Assembly (NCBI GenBank): GCA_949747775.1
Contig: CATKGX010000106.1
Span: forward strand, 1-50,167
Source: an uncultured Clostridia bacterium
GTDB lineage: Bacteria > Bacillota > Clostridia > TANB77 > CAG-508
Direction: 5' to 3'
DNA length: 50,167 nucleotides
The notes below the pieces were generated by a model. It searched no databases. It was not told the DNA's origin and saw only the letters and a list, made by a program, of their open reading frames with translations. The number at the start of each line of letters is the position of its first letter. Within the stretch, counting starts at the first letter, position 1. Below are positions 9,611-20,938 of this stretch, piece after piece. A program made the position numbers and the translations under genes.

Positions 9611-11977
9611 CTAATTATCTAATTTTACTTCAAAATTTAATGTGTTTTGGTTATTTATTACCATAATCGTTTGGCCATTTTGCAATTCACCAGTTAAAAT
9701 CATATCTGAAAGTTCATCTTCAAGATATCTTTGAATTGATCTTCTTAAAGGTCTTGCCCCATATTTGATGTCTGTTCCTTTGCTAAGTAAATATTTTTTG
9801 GCGTCTTCAGATATTTCAAGCCTAATATTTTTATTTGCTAATGCAAGTTTTGTATCTTCTAGCATTAATTCTACAATTTGCATTAGTTCTGTTTCGGTCA
9901 ATTGCTCAAAAGCAACTATTTCATCAATTCTATTTAAGAACTCTGGTCTAAAAGTTTCTTTTAAGGCATTCATCATTTTACTATTGTCTATTTGTGTTCC
10001 ACCAAATCCAATTGAGTTCGTATTTAAAGTAGAACCAGCATTTGATGTCATAATAATAATAGTATTTTCAAAACTAATGGTATTTCCTTGGCTATCTGTT
10101 AATCTACCATCATCTAATACCTGTAGTAAAATATTAAATACATCTGGGTGTGCTTTTTCAATTTCATCTAGCAGTATAATAGAATATGGATTTCTTTTTA
10201 CTTTTTCTGTTAGCTGACCTGCATCATCATATCCAACATAGCCTGGAGGAGAACCAATTAATTTAGAAGTAGAATGACTTTCCATGTATTCGGACATATC
10301 TATTCGAATAATAGCATTCTCATTTCCAAACATTTCATATGCCAAACTTTTTGCAAGTTCTGTTTTACCAACACCAGTAGGACCAACAAAGATAAATGAA
10401 GGTGGTCTTTTGGTACTTTTAAGTCCTGCCCTATTTCTTCTAATTGCACGTGCTACTGCTTCAACAGCAACATTTTGACCAATTACTCTTTTATGCAAGT
10501 TGGTTTCTAGGTTTAATAGTTTTTGTGTTTCTGCTTCTGTAATTTTTTTAACAGGGATTTTAGTCCAACTTTCAATTACTTCTGCGATATCTTGAACAGT
10601 TAGTTCTTTTAATTGTACTTTTTGTGAAAGAGTTGTTATTTTCTCTGTTAAAGCACATTCTTTTGTTTTTAATTCAGCAGCTTTTTGATAGTCTTCTGTA
10701 GAATCAGCTTGTGCAGCTTCTTCTTTTTCTTCTTGCACTTTAGCAAGTTCATTTTTAAGTAATTCTAGTTCATATAGTTCTTTATTATTTAAATTAATAC
10801 GAGAGCAAGCTTCGTCCAAGATGTCGATAGCTTTGTCAGGTAAAAATCTATCATGAATATATTTTTCTGACATAATAACAGCTTGTCTTAGAACATCAGT
10901 TGATATTTTTACTTTATGAAAGTCTTCATAATATTTTTTTATGCCATCCAAAATATCAATAGAGTCTGTAATAGAAGGTTCTACTACCATAACAGGTTGA
11001 AATCTTCTTTCTAAAGCACTATCTTTTTCAATGTATTTGCGATACTCTTTTAAGGTTGTTGTTCCAATGAGTTGTATTTCTCCATTTGATAGTGATGGCT
11101 TTAAAATATTAGCTGCATTCATAGAATGTTCAGCATCTCCAGCACCAATAATATTATGAATTTCATCAATTACTAGAATAATATTTCCTAAAGCTCTACA
11201 TTCATCAATAATTGATTTTAGCCTTGATTCAAACTGACCTCTAAACTGAGTACCAGCAATAATTGCTGTCATATCTAACAAATACACTTCTTTATTAAGC
11301 AGTTTAGCAGGAACTTGGTTTTGAGCTATTTTAAGAGCTAAACCTTGAGCAATAGCTGTTTTACCAACACCTGGTTCACCAATTAAACAAGGATTATTTT
11401 TAGAACGCCTATTTAAAATTTGTATCATTCTTTGAATTTCTTTATCTCTACCAATAACAGCATCTAATGCATTATTTTTAGCCTTTTGTGTTAGGTTTGT
11501 TCCATAAGTTTCTAAAGCTTTTCTTTTCTTAGCTTTTTTATCTACTTTCACTTTTTTCTTTTCTGTTCCAGAAGAATTAGATTGAGAATTGTTTTCCTCG
11601 TTTGAATTCATACCAAACATATTAGAAAAGATAGAACCTAAAGGAATGGCGCCAAATTGCATTTGTCCTTCTTTCATATCATCATCTGCGTTTTCGTCTT
11701 CCGAATTAACACTTTCCAAAACACTAGTAAGGTCTTCAGGTAAATCTTCAAAATCCATATGGTTAGACATATCTTTAAACATTGATTCAAATTGTTTTGT
11801 CATATTATTCAGGTCAGATTCAGATAAATTTGCTTGTTTCATTAAATTGTCAAGAGGGTTAATTCCTCTTTTTTTAGCACAGTCATAGCACAAACCTTCC
11901 ATTGAAGTATTGCCATTTTCGTCTTGTTTATTAATAAAAACAACAGCATTGTTTTTATTACATTCAGAACATAACAT
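9611..11977 (-). CDS. clpC: ATP-dependent Clp protease ATP-binding subunit (ClpC family), N-terminal zinc-finger
   Basis: Two AAA+ modules: [30 protein letters not shown], Clp C-terminal domain; N-terminal [13 protein letters not shown]. Confidence 0.93.
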   Translation of the reverse strand: MLCSECNKNNAVVFINKQDENGNTSMEGLCYDCAKKRGINPLDNLMKQANLSESDLNNMTKQFESMFKDMSNHMDFEDLPEDLTSVLESVNSEDENADDDMKEGQMQFGAIPLGSIFSNMFGMNSNEENNSQSNSSGTEKKKVKVDKKAKKRKALETYGTNLTQKAKNNALDAVIGRDKEIQRMIQILNRRSKNNPCLIGEPGVGKTAIAQGLALKIAQNQVPAKLLNKEVYLLDMTAIIAGTQFRGQFESRLKSIIDECRALGNIILVIDEIHNIIGAGDAEHSMNAANILKPSLSNGEIQLIGTTTLKEYRKYIEKDSALERRFQPVMVVEPSITDSIDILDGIKKYYEDFHKVKISTDVLRQAVIMSEKYIHDRFLPDKAIDILDEACSRINLNNKELYELELLKNELAKVQEEKEEAAQADSTEDYQKAAELKTKECALTEKITTLSQKVQLKELTVQDIAEVIESWTKIPVKKITEAETQKLLNLETNLHKRVIGQNVAVEAVARAIRRNRAGLKSTKRPPSFIFVGPTGVGKTELAKSLAYEMFGNENAIIRIDMSEYMESHSTSKLIGSPPGYVGYDDAGQLTEKVKRNPYSIILLDEIEKAHPDVFNILLQVLDDGRLTDSQGNTISFENTIIIMTSNAGSTLNTNSIGFGGTQIDNSKMMNALKETFRPEFLNRIDEIVAFEQLTETELMQIVELMLEDTKLALANKNIRLEISEDAKKYLLSKGTDIKYGARPLRRSIQRYLEDELSDMILTGELQNGQTIMVINNQNTLNFEVKLDN

Positions 11978-12353
11978 ATATATAAATCTCCTATTCTTTT
12001 TGCAAAAATGAAAGTGCAGTTCGATTATTTTTGCTTATATAATTTTACGTAATATATCATACAGCAAAAGTGCGAAATAGTCAACAAAATAGCAAAATTC
12101 TTAATAAATTCTAGGATTCATTTATAATCATGATGTAAGTCATCACTTAAAAAAGATAATAATGTCGTATTAGAGGTAATTTCCCAACACGACATTATTA
12201 CTGAGGGATATTTACAAAACGAAATTCCAATGATACAATATAACTTACAAACAATCCAAAAGGACACAAAGATATGGAAGATTTTGAGAGCATTTTGTAT
12301 GTGATATGCTAAATTTAAAAAGATAATATGATAAAAGATAAGGCGGTAAAGAT

Positions 12354-13193
12354 ATGAAAACACCAAAAACATTATATATATTAATCGGAATATTTTGTTT
12401 ATTTGCATTAATTGCTGGAATATATGCACAAACAATAGAAGGAAAAGGGAATAATCCTACTAGGCCAAGTAAAGACAAAGATGAAGTACAAGAGCCAAAA
12501 GATGCGGCAACAATAAAAGCAGAGTTTCAGGAGTTATTTACCAATACGCTTAACTTAAATGGATTTGACACAACAGGAATTATAAAAACAAAAGAAGACA
12601 AAGAAATTGTTTATACAGCATATGATTTAAATAGAAATGAAGAAGCATACGAGCTTCATATTAAAGTTCCAGTTGTCAATATAAAAAATGAAGTGGCAAA
12701 TTCTTTTAATACAATTACACAGTCTGTCTTTGTAACAAGAGCCAACGAGGTACTTTCAAAAACAGATACGACATCTAAAACAATTTATAGCATTGATTAT
12801 GTAGGATATGTGAATGGAGACATTTTGTCTTTGGTTATTAAGTCAACATTAAAAGAAGGAACAAATGCACAAAGAGTAATGATACAAACATATAATTATG
12901 ATTTGATTACTGGGCAAAAGATTAGCTTAAATGATATCATTACCAAAAAAGCCTTCAACAAAGAAGAAGTCAATCAGAAAATAAAGGCAGTAGTAGAAGA
13001 AGCAGACAAAGAGGCAAAAGCAATACAAAATATGGGATATACAACTAGCTTTTCTAGAGATTTAACGAGTACAATGTATACAGTAGACAATAGTACTACA
13101 TTTTTCTTAGGTGAAAATAATAAGCTATATGTGATTTATGCATATGGAAATCAAAATTTTACTTCAGAAATGGATATTGTATTATTTGAATAG
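12354..13193 (+). CDS. Secreted/membrane-anchored hypothetical protein (RsiV/DUF3298-like)
   Basis: N-terminal TM; 'YNYDLITGQKISLNDIITKKAFNKEEVNQKI' typical of the DUF3298 family. Confidence 0.55.
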   Translation: MKTPKTLYILIGIFCLFALIAGIYAQTIEGKGNNPTRPSKDKDEVQEPKDAATIKAEFQELFTNTLNLNGFDTTGIIKTKEDKEIVYTAYDLNRNEEAYELHIKVPVVNIKNEVANSFNTITQSVFVTRANEVLSKTDTTSKTIYSIDYVGYVNGDILSLVIKSTLKEGTNAQRVMIQTYNYDLITGQKISLNDIITKKAFNKEEVNQKIKAVVEEADKEAKAIQNMGYTTSFSRDLTSTMYTVDNSTTFFLGENNKLYVIYAYGNQNFTSEMDIVLFE

Positions 13194-13205
13194 AGGGGAA
13201 AATAA

Positions 13206-15182
13206 ATGGCAAAAAAATTATTAATTACAGAGAAACCTTCTGTTGCAATGGAATTTGCAAAAGTTTTAAAAATAAATGGAACAAGAAAAGATGGATATTT
13301 AGAATCAGAAAATTGGATTGTAACCTGGTGTGTAGGACACTTGGTTACAATGTCATATCCAGAAAAATATGATGAGAATTTAAAATTTTGGAGACTAGAT
13401 ACGCTTCCTTTTATGCCAAAAGAGTATAAATATGAGGTAATTCCTAATGTACAAAGACAATTTGATGTAATTACTGGATTAATAAAAAGAGACGATGTAG
13501 ACACGATTTATGTAGCGACTGACTCTGGACGTGAAGGAGAGTATATTTTTAGATTGGTAGAAAAGCAAATTGGAATTAAGAAGCCAAATCGAAAAAGAGT
13601 ATGGATAGATTCCCAAACAGAAGAAGAGATAAAACGTGGAATAGAGGAAGCAAAAGATTTAGCAGAGTATGATAGCTTGTCAGATTCTGCTTATTTACGA
13701 GCAAAAGAGGATTATTTAATTGGAATTAATTTTTCAAGGTTACTTTCTATTATTTATGGAAAAAGAGTAGCAAAACAGTTAGAAGAAGACAGAATATCCA
13801 TTTCAGTAGGAAGAGTTATGACGTGCGTTTTAGGCATGATTGTTTTTAGAGAAAGAGAAATTAGAAATTTTGTTAAAACACCTTATTACAAAGTAATTGG
13901 TGAGTTTGGAGATGAAACAGATTCTTTTAAAGCAGAATGGAAAGTAAACGAAAAATCAGTTATGTATGAATCTCCAAAACTATATAATGAATCAGGATTT
14001 AAAAAAGAAGAAGAAGCCAAGAAATTCATTAGCACATTTCAAAATAAAAAAGCAATTGTTAGTGAAATAAAAAAAAGTAAGTCAAAAGAAAATGCACCTC
14101 TTTTATTTAATTTAGCAGAGATTCAAAATGAATGTACAAAAAGATTTAAGATAAAGCCTGATGAAACATTAGATGTGATTCAAAACTTATATGAAAAAAA
14201 ATTAGTAACTTATCCAAGAACAGATGCAAGGGTACTTTCTACAGCAATTGCGAAAGTTATTTCTAAAAATTTGAATGGAATTGCAAAAGGGTATCAAGAT
14301 GAAGAAGTACAAGGCTATGTTAGAAAAATGGCAGAAGAAAAATATAAAACAGATTTAAGTAAAACGAAGTATGTAAATGATAGTAAAATAACAGACCATT
14401 ATGCGATTATTCCAACAGGGCAAGGGTATGAAAACTATGATAAACTAACTGACTTACAAAAGAGTGTTTACAAGGTAATTGTAAAGCGTTTTTTGGCAAT
14501 TTTCTATCCACCAGCAGAATATCATAAAATATCGGCAACCATTTCTATTGAAAATGAGCAGTTTTTGGCAAATGGAAAAGTTTGTACAAAATTAGGCTAT
14601 TTAGAAGTGTTAAAAGAAAGAAAAGGAAATAGCAAAATAGTGCAAAACAGTGAAAAAAGTGTGGAAACTGTGGAGAATGCAGCACCAAAATCAGGCGATG
14701 ATGGAGATAATACGAGTTTAGAGATATTATCAAAGCTAAAAAAAGGTGAGGAGATGAAAATGATTAATTTTGAAACAAAGACTTCGGAGACATCTCCTCC
14801 ATCAAGATACAATTCAGGTTCTATTATTTTGGCGATGGAAAACGCAGGTAAGTTAATTGAAGAAGAGGAACTAAGAGAGCAAATAAAAGGAGCAGGAATT
14901 GGAACAAGTGCTACAAGAGCAGAAATTATGAAAAAACTAGAACGTATTGGATATATAGCAATTAATACAAAAACACAAATTATTACGCCAACAAAAAAAG
15001 GAGAAGCAATTTATGATGTAGTATACCTTTCTATGCCAGATATGTTGAATCCAAAGCTTACTGCTAGCTGGGAAAAGGGCTTAGATATGGTGGCAAAAAA
15101 AGAAATTAATGCAGAAGAATTTATGAATAAGCTAGAGGGATATATTCATTCTAAAGTAGATAAACTGGTTGTAAAATGGTAG
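13206..15182 (+). CDS. topB: DNA topoisomerase III
   Basis: KKLLITEKPSVAMEFAKVL.., 'ATDSGREGEYIFRLV', 'LVTYPRTDARVLS'. Confidence 0.93.
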   Translation: MAKKLLITEKPSVAMEFAKVLKINGTRKDGYLESENWIVTWCVGHLVTMSYPEKYDENLKFWRLDTLPFMPKEYKYEVIPNVQRQFDVITGLIKRDDVDTIYVATDSGREGEYIFRLVEKQIGIKKPNRKRVWIDSQTEEEIKRGIEEAKDLAEYDSLSDSAYLRAKEDYLIGINFSRLLSIIYGKRVAKQLEEDRISISVGRVMTCVLGMIVFREREIRNFVKTPYYKVIGEFGDETDSFKAEWKVNEKSVMYESPKLYNESGFKKEEEAKKFISTFQNKKAIVSEIKKSKSKENAPLLFNLAEIQNECTKRFKIKPDETLDVIQNLYEKKLVTYPRTDARVLSTAIAKVISKNLNGIAKGYQDEEVQGYVRKMAEEKYKTDLSKTKYVNDSKITDHYAIIPTGQGYENYDKLTDLQKSVYKVIVKRFLAIFYPPAEYHKISATISIENEQFLANGKVCTKLGYLEVLKERKGNSKIVQNSEKSVETVENAAPKSGDDGDNTSLEILSKLKKGEEMKMINFETKTSETSPPSRYNSGSIILAMENAGKLIEEEELREQIKGAGIGTSATRAEIMKKLERIGYIAINTKTQIITPTKKGEAIYDVVYLSMPDMLNPKLTASWEKGLDMVAKKEINAEEFMNKLEGYIHSKVDKLVVKW

Positions 15183-15199
15183 AAAGGATAAGATAAAAT

Positions 15200-16267
15200 A
15201 TGTTATTTAGAAATACCTATTTGGAGATTAATTTAAAAAGTATCGAAAAAAACGTAAGAAATTTAATGGCAGAGTATTATGAATATAAGCACCATATAGG
15301 CGTTGTAAAAGCAGATTGCTATGGACAAAGCAGCATTAGAACTGTAAAGGCAATTATAAAAGGTGGATGCGATTATTTAGCAGTTGCAACTTTAGATGAA
15401 GCCTTAGATATCAGAAAGAAAATAAATGAAATTCCAATATTATGCTTAGGAGTAGTGCCAAGTGCATACATAGAAACATGTATGCAGAATAATATTACGA
15501 TTACCATTAATAGTTTAGACTATTTAGAAGAGGTACTACAGCAAGAACCAGAGGGACTAAAAGTGCATTTGAAAATTGATACAGGAATGCATCGTCTAGG
15601 AATTGAAAAAAATGAAGAAGTGCTAGAGGCGATTGATAAAATAAAGAAAAGCAAAATATTATTAGAGGGAATTTATACACATATCTATCAAGCAAGAGAT
15701 AAAGAAAAATATTTAAAACAAATAGAAAAATTTGAAGAAGCTTTAACAGGAATTGACCTAAAACAAATTCCAATAGTACATATTGCAGCAAGTGAAGCAC
15801 TAACCCTTTATGAAAAGCCAAAATTTGTTAATGGATGTAGATTAGGATTAATTATGTATGGTCTTACAAAAGTAGAGGGGTTAAAATTAGATACCACAGC
15901 TAGGCTAATGAGTGAAGTGCTACAAATTCATAGGTTGCAACCAGGGGAAACAGTAGGATATGAAGGAGCATTTAAGGCTGAAGAAGAAACGAAAATAGCA
16001 GTAATAGGAATTGGGTATGCAGATGGTATTATTAGAAAAAATACAGGAAGAGATGTGTACATTAATGGAAATAGATATCCAATAGTAGGAAATATTTGTA
16101 TGGATATGCTATTTGTTAAAGTAGACGATGAGGTAGAAGTGCATGATACAGTATATGTATTGAAAGATAATGCACATATAGAAGAAGTAGCCAAGTATTT
16201 AGATACAATTTCATATGAAGTACTATGTATGATAGGAAAACGTGTACCAAGAGTTTGCAAAGATTAA
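15200..16267 (+). CDS. alr: Alanine racemase
   Basis: 'VVKADCYGQSSI', 'KIDTGMHRLGI', 'VGNICMDMLFV'. Confidence 0.92.
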   Translation: MLFRNTYLEINLKSIEKNVRNLMAEYYEYKHHIGVVKADCYGQSSIRTVKAIIKGGCDYLAVATLDEALDIRKKINEIPILCLGVVPSAYIETCMQNNITITINSLDYLEEVLQQEPEGLKVHLKIDTGMHRLGIEKNEEVLEAIDKIKKSKILLEGIYTHIYQARDKEKYLKQIEKFEEALTGIDLKQIPIVHIAASEALTLYEKPKFVNGCRLGLIMYGLTKVEGLKLDTTARLMSEVLQIHRLQPGETVGYEGAFKAEEETKIAVIGIGYADGIIRKNTGRDVYINGNRYPIVGNICMDMLFVKVDDEVEVHDTVYVLKDNAHIEEVAKYLDTISYEVLCMIGKRVPRVCKD

Positions 16268-16502
16268 ATAAACAGATAAGCAAATGAAAGAAAAAACGAT
16301 GAATAATATAAAAAAGATAAATAGAACGGTGAAGAAGACATTATGTTATTAAAAGGTAGTAGAAGGGGGAGGCTTTGAAATTTTAAGGCTTTTCTTTTTC
16401 TGTTTAAGACGAAATAGCAGGAGTTTATAAAGAATAGTTACATTTTTTTTGCCAGATACATAATATATAGCATAAAAAGTTTACGTTAAAGGGGTGAAAG
16501 AA

Positions 16503-17759
16503 ATGCCTAATTACATCATAGAAGGTGGAAAAAGGTTAGAAGGAGAAGTGGTTGTGTCTGGTTCTAAAAATGCATCTTTACCAATTATGGCTGCAGCTAT
16601 TTTAAATGCAGGTACAACAAAACTATATAATATACCGAAAATTAGAGATACTAGAATTACACAAGATATTTTAAAGTTTTTAGGGTGCAAAGTAAAAAGA
16701 GGAAATGACAAAATAGAGATTCAAGCGAAAAATATACATAGGAAAGAAATACCAGAAGACTTAATGCATCAAATGAGGTCAACAGTCATTTTAGCAGGTG
16801 CGTTATTGGGACGTTTTAAAGAAGCAAAGTTTTCTTATCCAGGAGGATGTGACATTGGAGCAAGACCAATTGACCTACATTTAGAAAGTTTTAAAAAATT
16901 AGGAATAAATATTACAGAAGAGGGTGGATTTATTGTATGCAAGTGTGATAAAATAATGGGGGCAAAAATAGACTTGGATTTTCCAAGTGTGGGAGCGACT
17001 GAAAATATTATTTTAGCATCGGTTTATGCAGAAGGTGTTACTAAAATTACAAATGCTGCAATGGAACCAGAAATAGTAGATTTAGCAGATTGTTTAAACA
17101 AAATGGGTGCTAAAATTGAAGGTGCTGGAACCAATGTAATACAAATAACAGGAGTAAAAAGACTAAAAGATATTAGCTATACAGTTATGCCAGATAGAAT
17201 AGAAGCAGGAACATTACTTTGTATGATTGCAGCAACTGGGGGAAAGGCAAAACTAAAACAGGTTGTGCCAGAACACATTAGCCCAGTATTAAATAAATTA
17301 AGAGAGTGTGGCTGTAAGATAGTAGAAAGTAAAAACGAAATAGAGATAGAAGCACCAAAAAAATTAAAGCCTGTAGATATAAAAACAATGCCATACCCAG
17401 GGTTTCCAACAGATATGCAATCTGTATTTGCGAGTATGCTTACAACAGCAAAAGGAACTTCTATGATTATAGAGAACATATTTGAAAATCGATATCGCTA
17501 TATTCCTGAATTAAGAAGAATGGGAGCAAAAGCAGTCATTGAAGGCAAAACAGCAGTAATTACAGGAGTTAGAAAATTATCTGGTACAACAGTAAAAAGT
17601 ACAGATTTAAGAGGCGGAGCTGCACTTGTGACTGCAGGGCTTTGTGCAAAAGGTAAAACAAAGGTAACAGATATAGAATATATACTAAGAGGTTATGAAA
17701 AGCTAGAAGAAAAACTAACAAGTTTAGGAGCAATTATTTACAAAGAAGAAGGTGAGTAA
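16503..17759 (+). CDS. murA: UDP-N-acetylglucosamine 1-carboxyvinyltransferase
   Basis: IEGGKRLEGEVVVSGSKNASLPIMAAAIL..., 'PYPGFPTDMQSVFASML'. Confidence 0.95.
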   Translation: MPNYIIEGGKRLEGEVVVSGSKNASLPIMAAAILNAGTTKLYNIPKIRDTRITQDILKFLGCKVKRGNDKIEIQAKNIHRKEIPEDLMHQMRSTVILAGALLGRFKEAKFSYPGGCDIGARPIDLHLESFKKLGINITEEGGFIVCKCDKIMGAKIDLDFPSVGATENIILASVYAEGVTKITNAAMEPEIVDLADCLNKMGAKIEGAGTNVIQITGVKRLKDISYTVMPDRIEAGTLLCMIAATGGKAKLKQVVPEHISPVLNKLRECGCKIVESKNEIEIEAPKKLKPVDIKTMPYPGFPTDMQSVFASMLTTAKGTSMIIENIFENRYRYIPELRRMGAKAVIEGKTAVITGVRKLSGTTVKSTDLRGGAALVTAGLCAKGKTKVTDIEYILRGYEKLEEKLTSLGAIIYKEEGE

Positions 17760-18863
17760 ATGGCTAAAAAGACAGAAGAAGAATCTTTCGATTTATATGA
17801 TTTAAAAGAGAAAAATAAAAGGAAAAAAAATGAAAGTAAAAAAAAGAGTCAAACAAACAAAAAAAGTAAAAAATCAAGTAGACAAATAGAAAAAAGAAAA
17901 GAAGAAAATACAAAAGATGAAAGATTTAATTTTGATGAAGAAATTATTATTGGGCTAAAAAGAATTGATGATGGAAAAGAAAAAGTACAAAAAAGTAAAA
18001 GCAAGAATGGAAAAGAGAAAAAGAGAAAAATGGACAAGCCCCAAAAGCAAAAAGAGCAAGTTCCAAAAGAGTCCATAGAGAAGAGAAAACCAATTGAAAA
18101 AACATTAACCAAAGAACAAAGAATTGCAAAGCAGAAACAAAAAATTGTATTTAGGTTTATCAAGTGGACTACTTTATTATGTATGATAATAGGAGCTGGA
18201 ATATATGCATTATTATCACCTATTTTTAATATAAAAAGGATAGAAGTAGTAGGAAATGTAAAACTTTCGAAAGAAGAAATTATTAGTTTGTCTAAAATAG
18301 AGCTAGAACAAAATATGTTTTCGTATCAAACAAAAGAAGTAATCAGCCATATAAAAGAGAATGCATATGTGGATCGCATTAATGTAAAAAGAAAAATTCC
18401 AGACACAATAGAACTTATTATTTCTGAAAGAAAAGCGAGTTTTATGATAGCATTTGCTAATGCATATGCTCTTGTTAATAATCAAGGATATATATTAGAA
18501 ATTGTAAGCAAAGAGCAAGAGTTGCCTTTGCTTGAAGGAATAAAAACAGAACAGGAACAAATTCAGGAAGGAAATAGACTTTGCATGGAAGACTTACAAA
18601 AATTAAGTGATGTATTGCAAATTATGGAATCAGCAACAAGTAATGAAATCAATAACTGGATTAGTAGTATTGATATAACAAATACAGATAATTATATTCT
18701 AAAGTTACAAAAGCATAAAAAAATAGTACATTTGGGAGATACATCAGATTTAAGTACAAAAATGTTATGGATTATCGAGTTTAGTGAAAAAGAAAAGAAT
18801 ACACAAGGAGAGATTATATTAAATATAGATATAGATAAACCAATTTTTAGAAGAAATGTGTAA
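17760..18863 (+). CDS. divIB: Cell division protein FtsQ/DivIB (long Lys-rich cytoplasmic N-terminus)
   Basis: TM plus POTRA-like 'FNIKRIEVVGNVKLSKEEIISLSKI'. Confidence 0.85.
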   Translation: MAKKTEEESFDLYDLKEKNKRKKNESKKKSQTNKKSKKSSRQIEKRKEENTKDERFNFDEEIIIGLKRIDDGKEKVQKSKSKNGKEKKRKMDKPQKQKEQVPKESIEKRKPIEKTLTKEQRIAKQKQKIVFRFIKWTTLLCMIIGAGIYALLSPIFNIKRIEVVGNVKLSKEEIISLSKIELEQNMFSYQTKEVISHIKENAYVDRINVKRKIPDTIELIISERKASFMIAFANAYALVNNQGYILEIVSKEQELPLLEGIKTEQEQIQEGNRLCMEDLQKLSDVLQIMESATSNEINNWISSIDITNTDNYILKLQKHKKIVHLGDTSDLSTKMLWIIEFSEKEKNTQGEIILNIDIDKPIFRRNV

Positions 18864-18876
18864 AAGGAGAAAAAAC

Positions 18877-19602
18877 GTGAACAAAAAACAAATTGGAATT
18901 ACATTAGGAATTATGTGTCTTATTTTAACATTTGGAGTTACATTGCAAATTAGAACGATGAATAGTGCAAGTTCTACTGCATCTCAAACATTAGCAGACA
19001 ATGAACTAAGAGATAGTGTGCTAAAATGGAAAGAAAAATATGACAATATATCGGAAGAATTAAAACGAGCAGAAAAGGTATTAGAAGGAGTTAGACAAAC
19101 AGCAACACAAGACAATGTTACAGCATCAGCAAAAGAAGAAGAACTAAAGAAAAACCAAACAATGCTAGGATTAACAGACGTAAAAGGAAGCGGAATTGTA
19201 ATTGAGTTACAAGATGGAAAACTAGATAATAGTTTTCTAACAATAGCAGAGCCAAGTAAAGTACTAGTACATTATGAAGACTTGCTTTCTTTAGTAAACG
19301 AACTAAGAAATTCTGGGGCAGAAGCAATCCAAATCAATGGACAAAGAATTGTTAATACTTCAGCAATTACATGTGAAGGAACTGTTATTAAAATAAATGG
19401 AGAAAGAATAGGTTCTCCTTTTACAATTAAAGCAATAGGCTCACAAGCTTTATTATATGGACAAATTACAAGAGAAGGTTCATATTTAAATACAATGAAA
19501 GATACAGGAGTAGATGTTGTTAGTGTAACACAAGAAGATGAAATAACCATTGAAAAATACACTGGAACCATGAACTTTAAATATATAAAATCAGTAAAGT
19601 AG
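18877..19602 (+). CDS. DUF881 family protein
   Basis: 'GSGIVIELQDGK...LLSLVNELRNSGAEAIQINGQRIVNTSAITCEGTVIKING'. Confidence 0.85.
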   Translation: MNKKQIGITLGIMCLILTFGVTLQIRTMNSASSTASQTLADNELRDSVLKWKEKYDNISEELKRAEKVLEGVRQTATQDNVTASAKEEELKKNQTMLGLTDVKGSGIVIELQDGKLDNSFLTIAEPSKVLVHYEDLLSLVNELRNSGAEAIQINGQRIVNTSAITCEGTVIKINGERIGSPFTIKAIGSQALLYGQITREGSYLNTMKDTGVDVVSVTQEDEITIEKYTGTMNFKYIKSVK

Positions 19603-19627
19603 CCTTAGTTAGAAGGGAGATAAATAA

Positions 19628-20347
19628 ATGAAAAAAGTGAAATTAAACAATATGGCTGTGTCCTTTGTTATGTTTATAGTGTGTGTATGCTTAATGTGTG
19701 TTATGTTTATGCAATTTAGAACAGTAGAAGAAACAGATATTACAGATATAAAAAATATGAGAGAAGCGGAACTTAGAAAATCTTTAGCAGAATGGAAATC
19801 CAAATATGAAGAAGTAGAAGAGCAGCTCAATAATACAAATCAAAAGATTAAAGAATATAATGAGAAAATCGGAAAAAGTGAAGAAGCAGCAGAGCTAATT
19901 GATAAAGAACTAGAACAATCTAATTTAGCAGTAGGAAAAACGGATGTAGAAGGAGAAGGTGTTGTTATTACACTGAAAGACACAGAAGAAAAAGATGTAG
20001 AAGGATGGGATTTATTAAATTTAATAAATGAACTAAAATATGCAGGAGCAGAAGCAATTTCAGTAAATGATGTTAGAATTATTAATACAAGTGAAATAGC
20101 AGACTTAGGTGGATATTCATATATATCAGTAGGACAACAACGTTTAGAAGGTCCATATGTAGTAAAGGCAATTGGAAGTCAAGCATATTTAAGTAGTATT
20201 TTAAACTTAAAAGATAGTGGATATGTTGATCAATCAAAAAGTAGGGGAATTGATGTAAAAGTTGAACCGAACAAGAAAATAGAAATCCCAAAATATAATG
20301 GGGAAATGGCATACAAGTATTTAAAAGTAGAGGAGGAAACAAAATGA
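19628..20347 (+). CDS. DUF881 family protein (paralogue of upstream gene)
   Basis: 'GEGVVITLKDTE..DLLNLINELKYAGAEAISVNDVRIINTSEI'. Confidence 0.85.
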   Translation: MKKVKLNNMAVSFVMFIVCVCLMCVMFMQFRTVEETDITDIKNMREAELRKSLAEWKSKYEEVEEQLNNTNQKIKEYNEKIGKSEEAAELIDKELEQSNLAVGKTDVEGEGVVITLKDTEEKDVEGWDLLNLINELKYAGAEAISVNDVRIINTSEIADLGGYSYISVGQQRLEGPYVVKAIGSQAYLSSILNLKDSGYVDQSKSRGIDVKVEPNKKIEIPKYNGEMAYKYLKVEEETK

Positions 20348-20733
20348 TTATTGTAGCAATTATATTAGGATGCATTGTAGGAGCATTAATAGGAATGAAT
20401 AGTCCTATTATACCATATACATATTCAGGCTATTTGGCAATTGCAATTATTGCTGCATTAGATTCTGTTTTTGGTGGGATTTCATCAATATTAAACAAAA
20501 ACTTTGATTTAAAAATTTTTGTTTCAGGTTTTTTTGGAAATGCAATTCTTTCTATTTTGCTAACATACCTTGGACAAAAATTAAACGTAGATATTTATTT
20601 AGCAGCAATCGTTGTTTTTGTAGGAAGAATGTTCAATAATTTAGCAATTATTAGAAGATATTATTTAGAGAAATTTGTAAAATATAGAAATAGCCAAAAC
20701 AAGAAAAAAGAACAAATAAATACAGATAAGTAA
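20344..20733 (+). CDS. DUF1290 / small basic protein family
   Basis: Small hydrophobic protein 'YSGYLAIAIIAALDSVFGGISSIL' directly after the DUF881 genes. Confidence 0.8.
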   Translation: MIIVAIILGCIVGALIGMNSPIIPYTYSGYLAIAIIAALDSVFGGISSILNKNFDLKIFVSGFFGNAILSILLTYLGQKLNVDIYLAAIVVFVGRMFNNLAIIRRYYLEKFVKYRNSQNKKKEQINTDK

Positions 20734-20798
20734 AGACAAAAGGAAATGGATATTAGTATTTTTACAATATAATACAATATGACAGAATTGTTACAAAA

Positions 20799-20819
20799 AT
20801 GTTACAAAAATATTACAAA
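20799..20819 (+). repeat. 21-bp sequence ATGTTACAAAAATATTACAAA, identical copy at 42237..42257
   Basis: Exact match between the ftsA upstream region and the region upstream of the 42275 promoter. Confidence 0.85.
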
Positions 20820-20938
20820 TCCTATTGACTTTTTTATCAAATTGTAATATTCTAAGGGAAATGAAAAAACGAAAAATTACGGATGTAATTTTAAGTAGAA
20901 AAGGCATTAATATAGACTAGTAAATGGAGGAGTGAACT

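Noticed and set aside
12118-12478. Overlapping minus-strand ORFs upstream of 12354
   Set aside because: They overlap the start of the supported plus-strand gene and an intergenic hairpin; no recognisable motifs.
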